Assembly (NCBI GenBank): GCA_029050995.1
Contig: JAIDLO010000059.1
Span: 1-7,553 of the forward strand
Source: Eubacterium sp.
Lineage (GTDB): Bacteria; Bacillota; Clostridia; Oscillospirales; Acutalibacteraceae
Direction of reading: 5' to 3'
DNA length: 7,553 nucleotides
Below are positions 1 through 6,087 of the stretch, piece by piece. The notes under the pieces are model-generated. The model did not search any database, was not told the origin of the DNA, and saw only the letters and a program-made list of their open reading frames with translations. Position 1 is the stretch's first letter. The number at the start of each line of letters is the position of its first letter. The position numbers and the translations under genes are program-made.

Positions 1-775
1 TCACACCTGTAGTACCTTTTGTACCTGTAGCGCCGGTTACGCGTGTTACACCAGTTTGACCTTTTGGACCGGTAACACCGGTTATGCCTGTAGCGCCCGT
101 AGGACCTGTTGGACCGGTAACGCCGGTTACGCCTGTCACACCCGTAGGACCAGTTGGACCGGTAACCCCAGTAACGCCTGTTACACCCGTAGGACCTGTT
201 GGACCAGTAACACTGACGCCTGTAGCGCCAGTAGGACCTGTTGCTCCGGTAGGACCGGTTGGTCCCATTGCGCCGTTTTCACCTGCTGCACCGGTTGGTC
301 CTGTTGGACCCATTGCACCATTTGTGCCGGCTGCACCCGTTGGACCTGTTGCACCCGTAGCACCAGTTACGCCTGTCGCACCTGTAGCACCCGTAGCGCC
401 TGTCGGTCCAGTCGGACCCATTGCGCCGTTTGTTCCGTCTATACCATTTGCGCCTGTAGCGCCTGTTGGACCTGTTGGTCCCATAGCGCCATTTGTGCCT
501 GCCGCACCTGTAGCTCCCGTAGGACCGGTAGCGCCTGTAGCTCCGGTAACACCGGTAGGACCTGTTGCACCCATAGGACCTGTAGCACCTGTTACTCCGG
601 CAGGACCGCCTGCAGGACCTGTAGCACCCGTAGCGCCTGTTGCGCCTGTAGCACCCGTTGCACCTGTTGGCCCTGTAATTCCCTGAGAGCAACAGTATAC
701 ATGTGTTGCTCCGCAGTCACATCTTCTTTCATTTTCACAATTGCTGCCATTATAAATATTCGTATTCAAATGCAT
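1..775 (-). CDS. Collagen-like Gly-X-Thr repeat protein, 3' end beyond window (partial)
   Basis: The reverse-strand frame stays open from an ATG at 775-773 to the window edge, giving 258 codons without a stop. The first 31 residues are non-repetitive and hold five Cys (C13, C19, C21, C28, C29). From G32 onward the protein is almost pure Gly-X-Y with X = Pro/Ala/Val and Y mostly Thr (GPTGPTG, GATGATG, GVTGVTG), typical of bacterial collagen-like surface proteins such as the BclA exosporium filament proteins. No signal peptide or membrane segment is visible in the head. A C-terminal globular (C1q/TNF-like) domain would lie outside the window. The Gly-X-Y register breaks at G56-G57 and at residues 186-191, and Gly is replaced by Arg at 245. 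GGAGGA sits 9 nt before the ATG and supports this start. The glycosyltransferase gene lies directly upstream on the same strand, so O-glycosylation of the Thr residues is a reasonable inference. Spore or cell-surface location is inferred from the family, not seen. Confidence 0.9.
   Translation of the reverse strand, partial: MHLNTNIYNGSNCENERRCDCGATHVYCCSQGITGPTGATGATGATGATGATGPAGGPAGVTGATGPMGATGPTGVTGATGATGPTGATGAAGTNGAMGPTGPTGATGANGIDGTNGAMGPTGPTGATGATGATGVTGATGATGPTGAAGTNGAMGPTGPTGAAGENGAMGPTGPTGATGPTGATGVSVTGPTGPTGVTGVTGVTGPTGPTGVTGVTGVTGPTGPTGATGITGVTGPKGQTGVTRVTGATGTKGTTGV
26..205 (-). repeat. 45-bp tandem repeat inside the collagen-like gene
   Basis: Residues 191-250 form four successive 15-residue (45-bp) units. 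The first two are identical at protein level (GPTGPTGVTGVTGVT). The third is GPTGPTGATGITGVT and the fourth is more diverged (GPKGQTGVTRVTGAT). A further partial unit (GTKGTTGV) runs to the window edge. Codons differ at silent positions between units, so the array is not a very recent expansion. Confidence 0.8.
245..499 (-). repeat. Dispersed 13-residue module (G-T/E-N-G-A-M-G-P-T-G-P-T-G) in the collagen-like gene
   Basis: Four copies occur at residues 93-105, 114-126, 150-162 and 165-177 (nt 461-499, 398-436, 290-328 and 245-283). Three read GTNGAMGPTGPTG and the last begins GEN. They are separated by GAT/GPT triplets. This looks like a higher-order repeat built by duplication of collagen triplet blocks. 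Confidence 0.75.
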
Positions 776-784
776 AATTTATAT

Positions 785-790
785 TCCTCC
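785..790 (-). promoter_or_regulatory. Shine-Dalgarno site of the collagen-like gene
   Basis: The reverse strand reads GGAGGA with 9 nt to the ATG at 775. It fixes the start of the collagen-like gene. The end of the 85-bp repeat element lies only 8 nt further upstream. Confidence 0.8.
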
Positions 791-798
791 ATTAGTTA

Positions 799-883
799 TA
801 GGCAATAAAGATAAATCGGAGCCTGCCAAAATGCAGCATTAAAGCCAATTTAAACCACGGTTCGGATTTGTCTTAATTGCCTA
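799..883 (-). mobile_element. Short (85-bp) MITE-like copy of the TAGGCAAT repeat family
   Basis: Both ends read TAGGCAAT inwards (799 on the plus strand, 883 on the minus strand) and continue as imperfect 25-bp terminal inverted repeats with four mismatches. Read on the minus strand, it matches the first 40 and last 45 bases of the 277-bp element at 5880-6156 with about 77 of 85 identities by hand alignment. The middle 192 bases are missing, with GCT shared at the junction, so it looks like an internal deletion derivative. TA at each end suggests TA target duplication, as with IS630/Tc1-mariner-type elements. It carries no ORF. It sits between the glycosyltransferase stop and the ribosome binding site of the collagen-like gene. 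Confidence 0.8.
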
Positions 884-900
884 GGTGTATAACACACCTA
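882..900. repeat. Short inverted repeat after the glycosyltransferase gene
   Basis: TAGGTGT (882-888) and ACACCTA (894-900) form a 7-bp stem with a 5-nt loop, 12 nt past the glycosyltransferase stop. On the minus strand it is not followed by a T-run, so it is not a canonical intrinsic terminator. Its TA overlaps the end of the 85-bp element. Read-through from the glycosyltransferase into the collagen-like gene therefore remains possible. Confidence 0.45.
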
Positions 901-912
901 TATTTAATTTAT

Positions 913-1995
913 TCAAAATACACCTCTTTGGTGCAAGGAATTAAAGTATTCAACATTCTGAAGATAGGCAGCAGAGGAAGGTCTGTATTCGCCTGCCATA
1001 TTGTTGTATTTTTCCGCTTCGGTATGATTTCCGAGCTTATCGTAACAAACACAAAGCTGAATACAAGGCAGATACCCTTGTGCATCCATATTATTGAATC
1101 CTCCGTTTTGCTCATTATTCGGAAGCTCTAAGGCAAGCTTAAACCAATATATTGCCTGATTATATTGACTTTTCAGCATAAAAAGGCTGCCTGCCTCACA
1201 GCAGGTTTCTGCCCTTGGAAGATCATAGGAAAAGGAATTGAAAAGTGCGAAAAGAGCATGATCAAGCTCCCCGATTGAGCGATAGCAGTAGGATAGAATT
1301 CTGCACGCTTCAATTTTATTTTCAACCCAGCCGTTTTTGTTTTGAATAAAATCGGAAAGTGTTTTTATCGCCTTGTCATATTTGTTGTGATAATAAAGCT
1401 CTCTGCCGTAATAAAATAAATCTCTCGGCAGAAGAGGTTCGCCGTCTTTAATCTGCTGTTCGTAGATGTTTAAATTTCGTCTGCTGTATTCGGTTTTGAC
1501 AGAATGATGTTCTATTTCAATATCGCTGTAAACAATGCTTCCGCCCGGCTCGATTGCCTCATGAACTCTGCCTTTCCAAATAGGATTGAATGATTTTTTT
1601 ATCAGCCTTTCTCTGTAATAGGAAAAGGTTGAATTACCGTTTTCATCAAAAGCAGTGCTGTATTTCATCATAACAACATCTTCGTTTTCAAGATTCTTTT
1701 TAAGCTGAATCAGCTTTTCGCAGTTTTCCTTTGAGATAATATCATCCGCATCAAGCCACATAATATAGTCCTTTTCCGCTTTTGAAAAAGAGAAATTCCG
1801 TGCCTTTGAAAAGTCATCAACCCATTTGAAATCAAATATTTTATCCGTATATTTTTTTGCGATTTCCTTGGTGCTGTCTGTACTGCCCGTATCTGCAATG
1901 ATGATTTCATCAACGGCATTTTTAATGCTTTCAAGGCATCGTGCAAGCACTTTTTCTTCGTTTTTAACAATCATACATAAGCTTATTGTTGCCAT
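913..1995 (-). CDS. Family 2 glycosyltransferase with TPR-like C-terminal half
   Basis: The 360-residue protein transfers a sugar from a nucleotide-sugar donor, presumably in the cytoplasm. The N-terminal half is a GT-A fold: MIVKNEE at 8-14, DTGSTD at 35-40, DDFSKARN at 60-67 and the metal-binding DxD motif in WLDADD at 80-85, followed by the GRVHEA segment at 142-147. Residues from about 180 to 350 are helical, with TPR-like spacing (pairs such as YHNKYDKAIK and KSQYNQAIYWFKLALELP). This architecture is shared with SunS-type peptide glycosyltransferases and with glycosyltransferases next to clostridial collagen-like spore proteins. There is no signal peptide or membrane segment. An in-frame ATG at 2016 would add seven residues (MTKRRRT), but GGAGG lies 6 nt before the ATG at 1995, so I chose that one. 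The next gene is the Thr-rich collagen-like protein, a plausible acceptor. The sugar and the acceptor residue cannot be read from the sequence. Confidence 0.88.
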   Translation of the reverse strand: MATISLCMIVKNEEKVLARCLESIKNAVDEIIIADTGSTDSTKEIAKKYTDKIFDFKWVDDFSKARNFSFSKAEKDYIMWLDADDIISKENCEKLIQLKKNLENEDVVMMKYSTAFDENGNSTFSYYRERLIKKSFNPIWKGRVHEAIEPGGSIVYSDIEIEHHSVKTEYSRRNLNIYEQQIKDGEPLLPRDLFYYGRELYYHNKYDKAIKTLSDFIQNKNGWVENKIEACRILSYCYRSIGELDHALFALFNSFSYDLPRAETCCEAGSLFMLKSQYNQAIYWFKLALELPNNEQNGGFNNMDAQGYLPCIQLCVCYDKLGNHTEAEKYNNMAGEYRPSSAAYLQNVEYFNSLHQRGVF

Positions 1996-2001
1996 AGTGC
2001 G

Positions 2002-2006
2002 CCTCC
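2002..2006 (-). promoter_or_regulatory. Shine-Dalgarno site that decides the glycosyltransferase start
   Basis: GGAGG on the reverse strand lies 6 nt upstream of the ATG at 1995 and inside the seven-codon extension from the alternative ATG at 2016. The upstream ATG has no comparable site, so 1995 is favoured. Confidence 0.7.
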
Positions 2007-2016
2007 GTTTCGTCAA

Positions 2017-2050
2017 TATATTTTATGTATGATTAGAATAAACGGCACAA
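2017..2050 (-). promoter_or_regulatory. Possible promoter of the glycosyltransferase gene
   Basis: Because a strong terminator sits just upstream, the glycosyltransferase probably has its own promoter in this short AT-rich stretch. On the reverse strand TTGTGC (2050-2045) could be a -35 box. CATACATAAAAT (2031-2020) contains possible -10 sequences, with 17-19 nt spacing. CATACAT (2031-2025) also resembles the -10 element used by the mother-cell sporulation factors sigma-E and sigma-K, but I see no good matching -35. The distance to the ribosome binding site is suitable. The assignment rests on position and weak motifs. Confidence 0.3.
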
Positions 2051-2080
2051 AAAAAATCCCCAATCCGTAAAGATTGGGGA
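2049..2080 (-). terminator. Intrinsic terminator of the regulator-kinase-protease operon
   Basis: On the reverse strand, CCCCAATC (2079-2072) pairs with GATTGGGG (2065-2058) around a 6-nt loop. A further A-T pair extends the stem to 9 bp, and a run of eight T (2056-2049) follows. It lies 19 nt past the protease stop codon. The plus strand has no T-run after the hairpin, so it acts only for the minus strand. Confidence 0.92.
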
Positions 2081-2098
2081 AAAGTTATATTTGTTGGA

Positions 2099-3616
2099 TT
2101 AACCTTTTGATTCAATGAGCGTACATTCAACTTCAAAGGTATCGATCTGATTATTTTTAATTCTTGCGATTGTAAGCTTAATCTTGTCGCCCGGCTTGCT
2201 CTTTGCAAGAACAGAGGTCATAATATCGGTTGATGTCATTGTTTTTCCGTTAACGGCAACAATCATATCATATGGCTGAATATCTTTCTTTACAAGATCT
2301 GAATCTGCGGTAACCTCATTGATAACCATTGTGCCTGCGGCATTTTCAAAGCCTAATTTGTTGAGCGCATTCACAATTGCGTTTGCGTTTGAATAGGAGG
2401 TTATGCTCTTGTAGGTAATGCCAAGCTTTGCTCTGCCTTCAACATAGCCGACTTTTATAAGGCTGTTTGCAGTTGCGATAGCCGTATTGCTTGGAATTGC
2501 AAAGCCCATACCCTCGTATTCGGTTGCGGCAATCTTTGATGAATTAATGCCGATAATCTGGCCCTGCATATTGAAAAGTCCGCCGCCGCTGTTGCCCGGG
2601 TTAATAGAAGCATCTATCTGAATACATTCTGTGTTGTAGCCGATTGTAGACTGAATAGGTCTTGCAAGTGCTGAAACATAGCCGACAGAGGAACTGTTTA
2701 AAAAGTCAAGACCGCCCGGACAGCCGATTGCAACAACCTGCTCGCCCTGAACAGTTTGGTCTGATTTTCCGAACTCGGCAATCTGAAGCCCTGTTTTGTT
2801 TATGGAAAGTACGCCGATATCAGTTTGTGAATCGTAGCCAACCATTGTAGCTTCATATTCTTTTTTATCATTCAGTGTAACAGTAAATTTAGAACCGTCA
2901 CTGATAACATGGGCATTTGTTATAATATAAGTTTTTCCTTTATCTTCAAGCATAAGCACGCCTGAGCCTGCACCGGATTGAATCATTTCTCCGCTGTTAT
3001 TCTTTTGTGAGCCGTAGCCGTAAAAGTTGCTGTAATTAGTAGCTTCGGCATAAACAGTAATGCCAACGCAGGAGTCTATAACCTTATCAACAACGCCTCT
3101 GACTGTGTACTCTCCTGAGTCGTTCTTTTTCGGCGCATCCTCCTGATCTTTTGTTTCAACCTGTGCAGATGGATTTGTCGGCTTTGTAGTGTTTTCACTG
3201 CTGCTGTTGTTTCGATCCATAGCAGCTGCAACGAATAAGCCAACAATTGCAAGCACTGCACAAATACAAAAAACAATAATCAGCGTAAGTGCTGTTCTGT
3301 TTTTCTTCTTTGGCTCTTCTGCAATCGGCGCTGTATAGTATGGATTGTATTGTGTATTCTGCTGTGGAGCCGGATTGTAATATGCGTTTTGATTGTTTGC
3401 AGAGGCATATGCATAATGATAGGTTGTGTTGTTCTGATTCTCTTCTTGTTCTGCATTTTCGGCAGAGCTATTTTCATTATCAGCAGAATTGATTTCAGCT
3501 TCCGTATTCTGCTCAGCAGCTTCCTGCTCAGCTGTTTCCTGCTGTGTGTTTTCAGCAGTGTTTTCTTCAGTCTGCTCTTCAGAGGTAAATTCCTCGTTGT
3601 TCTCTAATTCGTTCAT
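2099..3616 (-). CDS. Membrane-anchored HtrA/DegP-like serine protease (S1C) with PDZ domain
   Basis: This 505-residue protein is expected to degrade or refold damaged proteins outside the membrane. Residues 1-102 are a disordered head: first acidic and rich in Glu/Gln/Asn/Ala, then a Tyr/Asn/Gln/Pro-rich part (66-97). KKK at 103-105 precedes one membrane helix (about 109-131), giving a type II topology with the head in the cytoplasm. A Ser/Thr/Asn-rich linker leads to a trypsin-like domain (about 172-385) with the full triad: His236 in NAHV, Asp266 in TDIGVL and Ser343 in GNSGG. A single PDZ domain fills about 395-500 (GTMVINEV, IQPYDMIVAVNG). Length and layout fit clostridial/Bacillus HtrA proteins, though the head is longer than usual. 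The start codon overlaps the kinase stop in ATGA and AAGGAG lies 11 nt upstream, so translation is probably coupled. The gene is last in the operon, before a clear terminator, and is probably regulated together with its two-component system. Confidence 0.95.
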   Translation of the reverse strand: MNELENNEEFTSEEQTEENTAENTQQETAEQEAAEQNTEAEINSADNENSSAENAEQEENQNNTTYHYAYASANNQNAYYNPAPQQNTQYNPYYTAPIAEEPKKKNRTALTLIIVFCICAVLAIVGLFVAAAMDRNNSSSENTTKPTNPSAQVETKDQEDAPKKNDSGEYTVRGVVDKVIDSCVGITVYAEATNYSNFYGYGSQKNNSGEMIQSGAGSGVLMLEDKGKTYIITNAHVISDGSKFTVTLNDKKEYEATMVGYDSQTDIGVLSINKTGLQIAEFGKSDQTVQGEQVVAIGCPGGLDFLNSSSVGYVSALARPIQSTIGYNTECIQIDASINPGNSGGGLFNMQGQIIGINSSKIAATEYEGMGFAIPSNTAIATANSLIKVGYVEGRAKLGITYKSITSYSNANAIVNALNKLGFENAAGTMVINEVTADSDLVKKDIQPYDMIVAVNGKTMTSTDIMTSVLAKSKPGDKIKLTIARIKNNQIDTFEVECTLIESKG

Positions 3617-5157
3617 CGTTTGTTTTTCTCCTTTTTATATATTGGGCTGAATTGCTTCGGCAAAGTGAAAGTAAATTCAGCGGTATCATTGCTGTTGCTT
3701 TTTGCCAACACTCTTCCGCCGTGCATTTCAATCATAAGTTTAACAATATAAAGCCCTAACCCTGCGCCTTTTGAATCAAGGCTTCGGCTTTTATCAACTT
3801 TATAAAAGCGTTCAAAAACCTTTGGCAGCTCTTCCTGGCGAATACCATCGCCGCTGTTTTTAATGCTTACTTCAATATCGGTATTGTGTTCTGTTAAAAC
3901 TACTTCAATACAGCCGTTTTCATTTGTAAATTTAACGGCATTATCAAATAAATTATATATTGCCTGATAAATCATATCCGGGTCTGCAACAATAAAGGTC
4001 TGGTTTAGATTATCAAGCCCTTTGATTTCAATATTCTTATTTTCTATTTTTTGTTCAAAGGTTAAAAGAATGTGGATAATCTGATCTGAAATATCATACT
4101 TGGACGGCTTCATTTCAAGATCTCCGCTTTCAATCTTGCTCATATTCAACATGGAAACAACAAGGCGGGATAATCGACGAACCTCTGTGCTGATAATTTC
4201 AAGATAATACTGCTGTTTATCCGGCGGAATCGTTCCGTCCAGAATACCGTCTATAAACCCTGCAATAGAGGTCATTGGTGTTTTAAGCTCGTGCGAAACA
4301 TTTGAAACAAAGCTGCGCCTTGAGCCTTCAAGTGCATCAAGCGCATCCGCCATATCGTTAAAGGCTATACCGAGGTCTGCAAGCTCATCTTTTCCCGTTA
4401 TTTTAACTCGATATGAAAAATCGCCTACAGCAAACTGCTTTGCAGCGTTGCTCATCTGATGCAGCGGTGTAATCATTTTCTTCGTTAAATAGTATATACA
4501 TACAAAGGCGAGAATAAGGCAGAAAAATGCAGACACAAGAAATATTCTTAAAAATTCAAGTACAAGCGTCTGAACACCCGTGTTTGCAAGTGAAAATACA
4601 GCACCTATTATCTTCCCGTCAGACATAATCGGCTTGCCGACAACGAAATACTGCAGGCTTAAAATATGCGTTGTTTCAACAACCTCGCCGTTGTTTTCAA
4701 CCGAATCAATAATACTGCTGCTCATTTTGAGGCTGTCGTGCTTTGAACAGGCAAGCATTGTTTTTGAAAAAGGCAAGGAGCCTGCTCGTTCACCGCAGAA
4801 AATGATATTACCGTCTAAATCGCAAACGAAAACATCTGCTTCAATGGATTGAGAAATCGTTGAAAGCGTTTCACAAATCAATTCTTTTTCAATGCTGTAT
4901 TTTTTATTCATATCATCAATGTCTATAACATTTTCAATTGTGTTTGAAACGGAAGCCGTGTTGTTTTTTAAAAGCTTCGTGCGCTCGCTTGCCGTGTAAT
5001 TATTAACAAGAATAAATAGGGAAGAGCCAAGCACGGTAAACACAATGATAAAAATAGCGGCAAATAAAAGAAAATACTTTGTAAATATATTTGAATTTGC
5101 AAGAATGAGTTTTGATGTGCGGTTTTTCAGGGATTTAAGTATATTTTCTATAGACAT
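3613..5157 (-). CDS. Sensor histidine kinase, two membrane segments, HAMP-HisKA-HATPase
   Basis: This 514-residue kinase senses an extracytoplasmic signal and phosphorylates the partner regulator encoded just upstream. The membrane helices are at about 27-51 and 201-224, and flank an external sensor region of about 150 residues (PAS/Cache-like; VFVCDLDGNIIF and IIGAVFSL are visible). HAMP covers about 225-277. The HisKA phosphoacceptor is His289 in FVSNVSHELKTP. The ATPase domain has its N-box at NLFDNAVKF (402-410), G1 at DGI (437-439), F-box at FERFYK (448-453) and G2 at GAGLGLY (464-470), so it looks complete and active. The ligand cannot be inferred from the sensor sequence. The start ATG lies 5 nt after the regulator stop codon, with AAGGA inside the end of that gene as ribosome binding site. 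The stop overlaps the protease ATG by 4 nt. The order resembles mprA-mprB-pepD, and the function resembles CssS of Bacillus; both are analogies rather than proven orthology. Confidence 0.95.
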   Translation of the reverse strand: MSIENILKSLKNRTSKLILANSNIFTKYFLLFAAIFIIVFTVLGSSLFILVNNYTASERTKLLKNNTASVSNTIENVIDIDDMNKKYSIEKELICETLSTISQSIEADVFVCDLDGNIIFCGERAGSLPFSKTMLACSKHDSLKMSSSIIDSVENNGEVVETTHILSLQYFVVGKPIMSDGKIIGAVFSLANTGVQTLVLEFLRIFLVSAFFCLILAFVCIYYLTKKMITPLHQMSNAAKQFAVGDFSYRVKITGKDELADLGIAFNDMADALDALEGSRRSFVSNVSHELKTPMTSIAGFIDGILDGTIPPDKQQYYLEIISTEVRRLSRLVVSMLNMSKIESGDLEMKPSKYDISDQIIHILLTFEQKIENKNIEIKGLDNLNQTFIVADPDMIYQAIYNLFDNAVKFTNENGCIEVVLTEHNTDIEVSIKNSGDGIRQEELPKVFERFYKVDKSRSLDSKGAGLGLYIVKLMIEMHGGRVLAKSNSNDTAEFTFTLPKQFSPIYKKEKNKR

Positions 5158-5162
5158 TCATT

Positions 5163-5858
5163 TTATTCCTTGGTTTCAAATTTGTAGCCTACGCCCCAAA
5201 CTGTTTTAAGCGTCCATTTGTCGGAAACGCCCTCAAGTTTTTCGCGAAGTCTTTTAACATGAACATCAACAGTTCTTGAATCTCCGTAATAATCAAATCC
5301 CCAAACCTCGTCCAAAAGCTGATCTCTTGTATAAACTCTGTTTGGATTTGATGCAAAATGGTAAATCAGTTCAAGCTCTTTTGGCGGTGTATCAATTGCT
5401 TCGCCGTTAACCTTAAGCTCATAGTTTACAATATTAATTTCAAGCTTATCATAGATAACGATTTTCTTTTCGTCCGAAGCAGCTTCGCTGTCGCCCTTAG
5501 AGCGGCGGAGTACGGCTTTGATTCGTGCCATAACCTCTTTTGCCTCAAACGGTTTCGTAACATAGTCATCCGCGCCAAGCTCCAAGCCAAGCACCTTGTC
5601 AAAGGTTTCGCCCTTTGCACTCAGCATAATAATCGGTGTTGATGATGTTTTGCGGATTTCACGGCAAACCTGCCAGCCATCCATTTTCGGAAGCATAATA
5701 TCAAGCAAAACAAGATCGGGGGATTTTGCCGCAAAGGTTTCAACAGAAGCCTGTCCGTCATTTGCAACATAAACCGTGTAGTTTTCGTTTTCAAGATAAA
5801 GTTTAAGTAATTCGCAGATGTGAAGATCATCATCTACAACAAGAATTTTATTGCTCAT
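5163..5858 (-). CDS. OmpR/PhoB-family response regulator
   Basis: This 231-residue DNA-binding regulator is the first gene of the operon. The receiver domain (about 4-118) has the acidic pocket D9-D11, the phosphoacceptor Asp53 in LLDIMLP, the switch residues Ser80 and Tyr99, and Lys102 in KPF. A charged linker (120-132) leads to a winged-helix domain (about 135-228) with the family motifs PPKELELIYHF, RVYTRDQLLDEVWG, RTVDVHVKRLREKL and a terminal VWGVGYKFE. All key residues are present, so it should be a normal phosphorylation-dependent activator or repressor. Its likely targets include its own operon with the HtrA protease. AAAGGAGA (5874-5867) lies 9 nt before the ATG. The leader immediately upstream is occupied by a 277-bp repeat element that ends 5 nt before this ribosome binding site. 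Confidence 0.96.
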   Translation of the reverse strand: MSNKILVVDDDLHICELLKLYLENENYTVYVANDGQASVETFAAKSPDLVLLDIMLPKMDGWQVCREIRKTSSTPIIMLSAKGETFDKVLGLELGADDYVTKPFEAKEVMARIKAVLRRSKGDSEAASDEKKIVIYDKLEINIVNYELKVNGEAIDTPPKELELIYHFASNPNRVYTRDQLLDEVWGFDYYGDSRTVDVHVKRLREKLEGVSDKWTLKTVWGVGYKFETKE

Positions 5859-5941
5859 AATTTCGTTCTCCTTTGCGTCTAGGCAATGAAGAGAAATCCG
5901 AACCGTGGTTTAAATTGGCTGATTTGCCCTTACTCTGCGTT

Positions 5942-5979
5942 AAAAAGCCTCGGAATACGGAAAGTATTCCTGCGTTTTT
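5942..5979. repeat. Terminator-like hairpin inside the long element
   Basis: GGAATAC (5952-5958) and GTATTCC (5964-5970) form a 7-bp stem with a GGAAA loop on the plus strand. A T-run of five follows at 5975-5979, after 4 nt. On the minus strand a T-run of five (5946-5942) follows after 5 nt. The hairpin therefore has weak terminator character in both directions and could attenuate transcription entering the response-regulator operon. Stem length and tail spacing are poorer than in a standard terminator. Confidence 0.4.
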
Positions 5980-6069
5980 GTGCCTTGATTAAGAACAAAT
6001 CAGCACAATTTAAACTGCGCAGCACCAAAATGCTTGGAGTAAAGATGAATTTGGGATTTTGAGATGGAA

Positions 6070-6087
6070 GCCTTGCTGACGCAAGGC
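6070..6087. repeat. Perfect 7-bp hairpin capping the second arm of the long element
   Basis: GCCTTGC (6070-6076) and GCAAGGC (6081-6087) flank a TGAC loop. The hairpin lies within the 14-bp stem 6047-6060/6096-6109, so the two stems stack as one extended arm with internal loops. Confidence 0.75.

Noticed and set aside
181..692. Minus-strand frames rich in Arg/Tyr/Asn/Cys or Gln/Val within the collagen region
   Set aside because: These are frame-shifted readings of the same repeat, without ribosome binding sites or known domains.
1..700. CRISPR-like or satellite array suggested by the dense short repeats at the window start
   Set aside because: The period is 9-45 bp with no unique spacers, and the codons keep a Gly-X-Y protein register, so it is coding repeat.
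56..808. Long open frames on the plus strand rich in Pro-Val-Ala/Gly/Thr or Cys-Thr-Trp repeats
   Set aside because: They are mirror images of the minus-strand collagen repeat; triplet repeats without stop-like codons leave several frames open. Only the minus-strand collagen frame has a strong ribosome binding site, a unique head and a recognisable Gly-X-Y pattern.
882..900. Intrinsic terminator for the glycosyltransferase
   Set aside because: The 7-bp stem has no T-run on the minus strand, so it was listed only as an inverted repeat.
877..1131. Plus-strand open frame opposite the end of the glycosyltransferase
   Set aside because: No ribosome binding site and no domain. It lies over a strong coding sequence on the other strand and starts inside the repeat element.
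3289..3607. Plus-strand hydrophobic frames opposite the protease head
   Set aside because: The apparent membrane-like sequence comes from the complement of Glu/Gln/Asn codons. There is no ribosome binding site.
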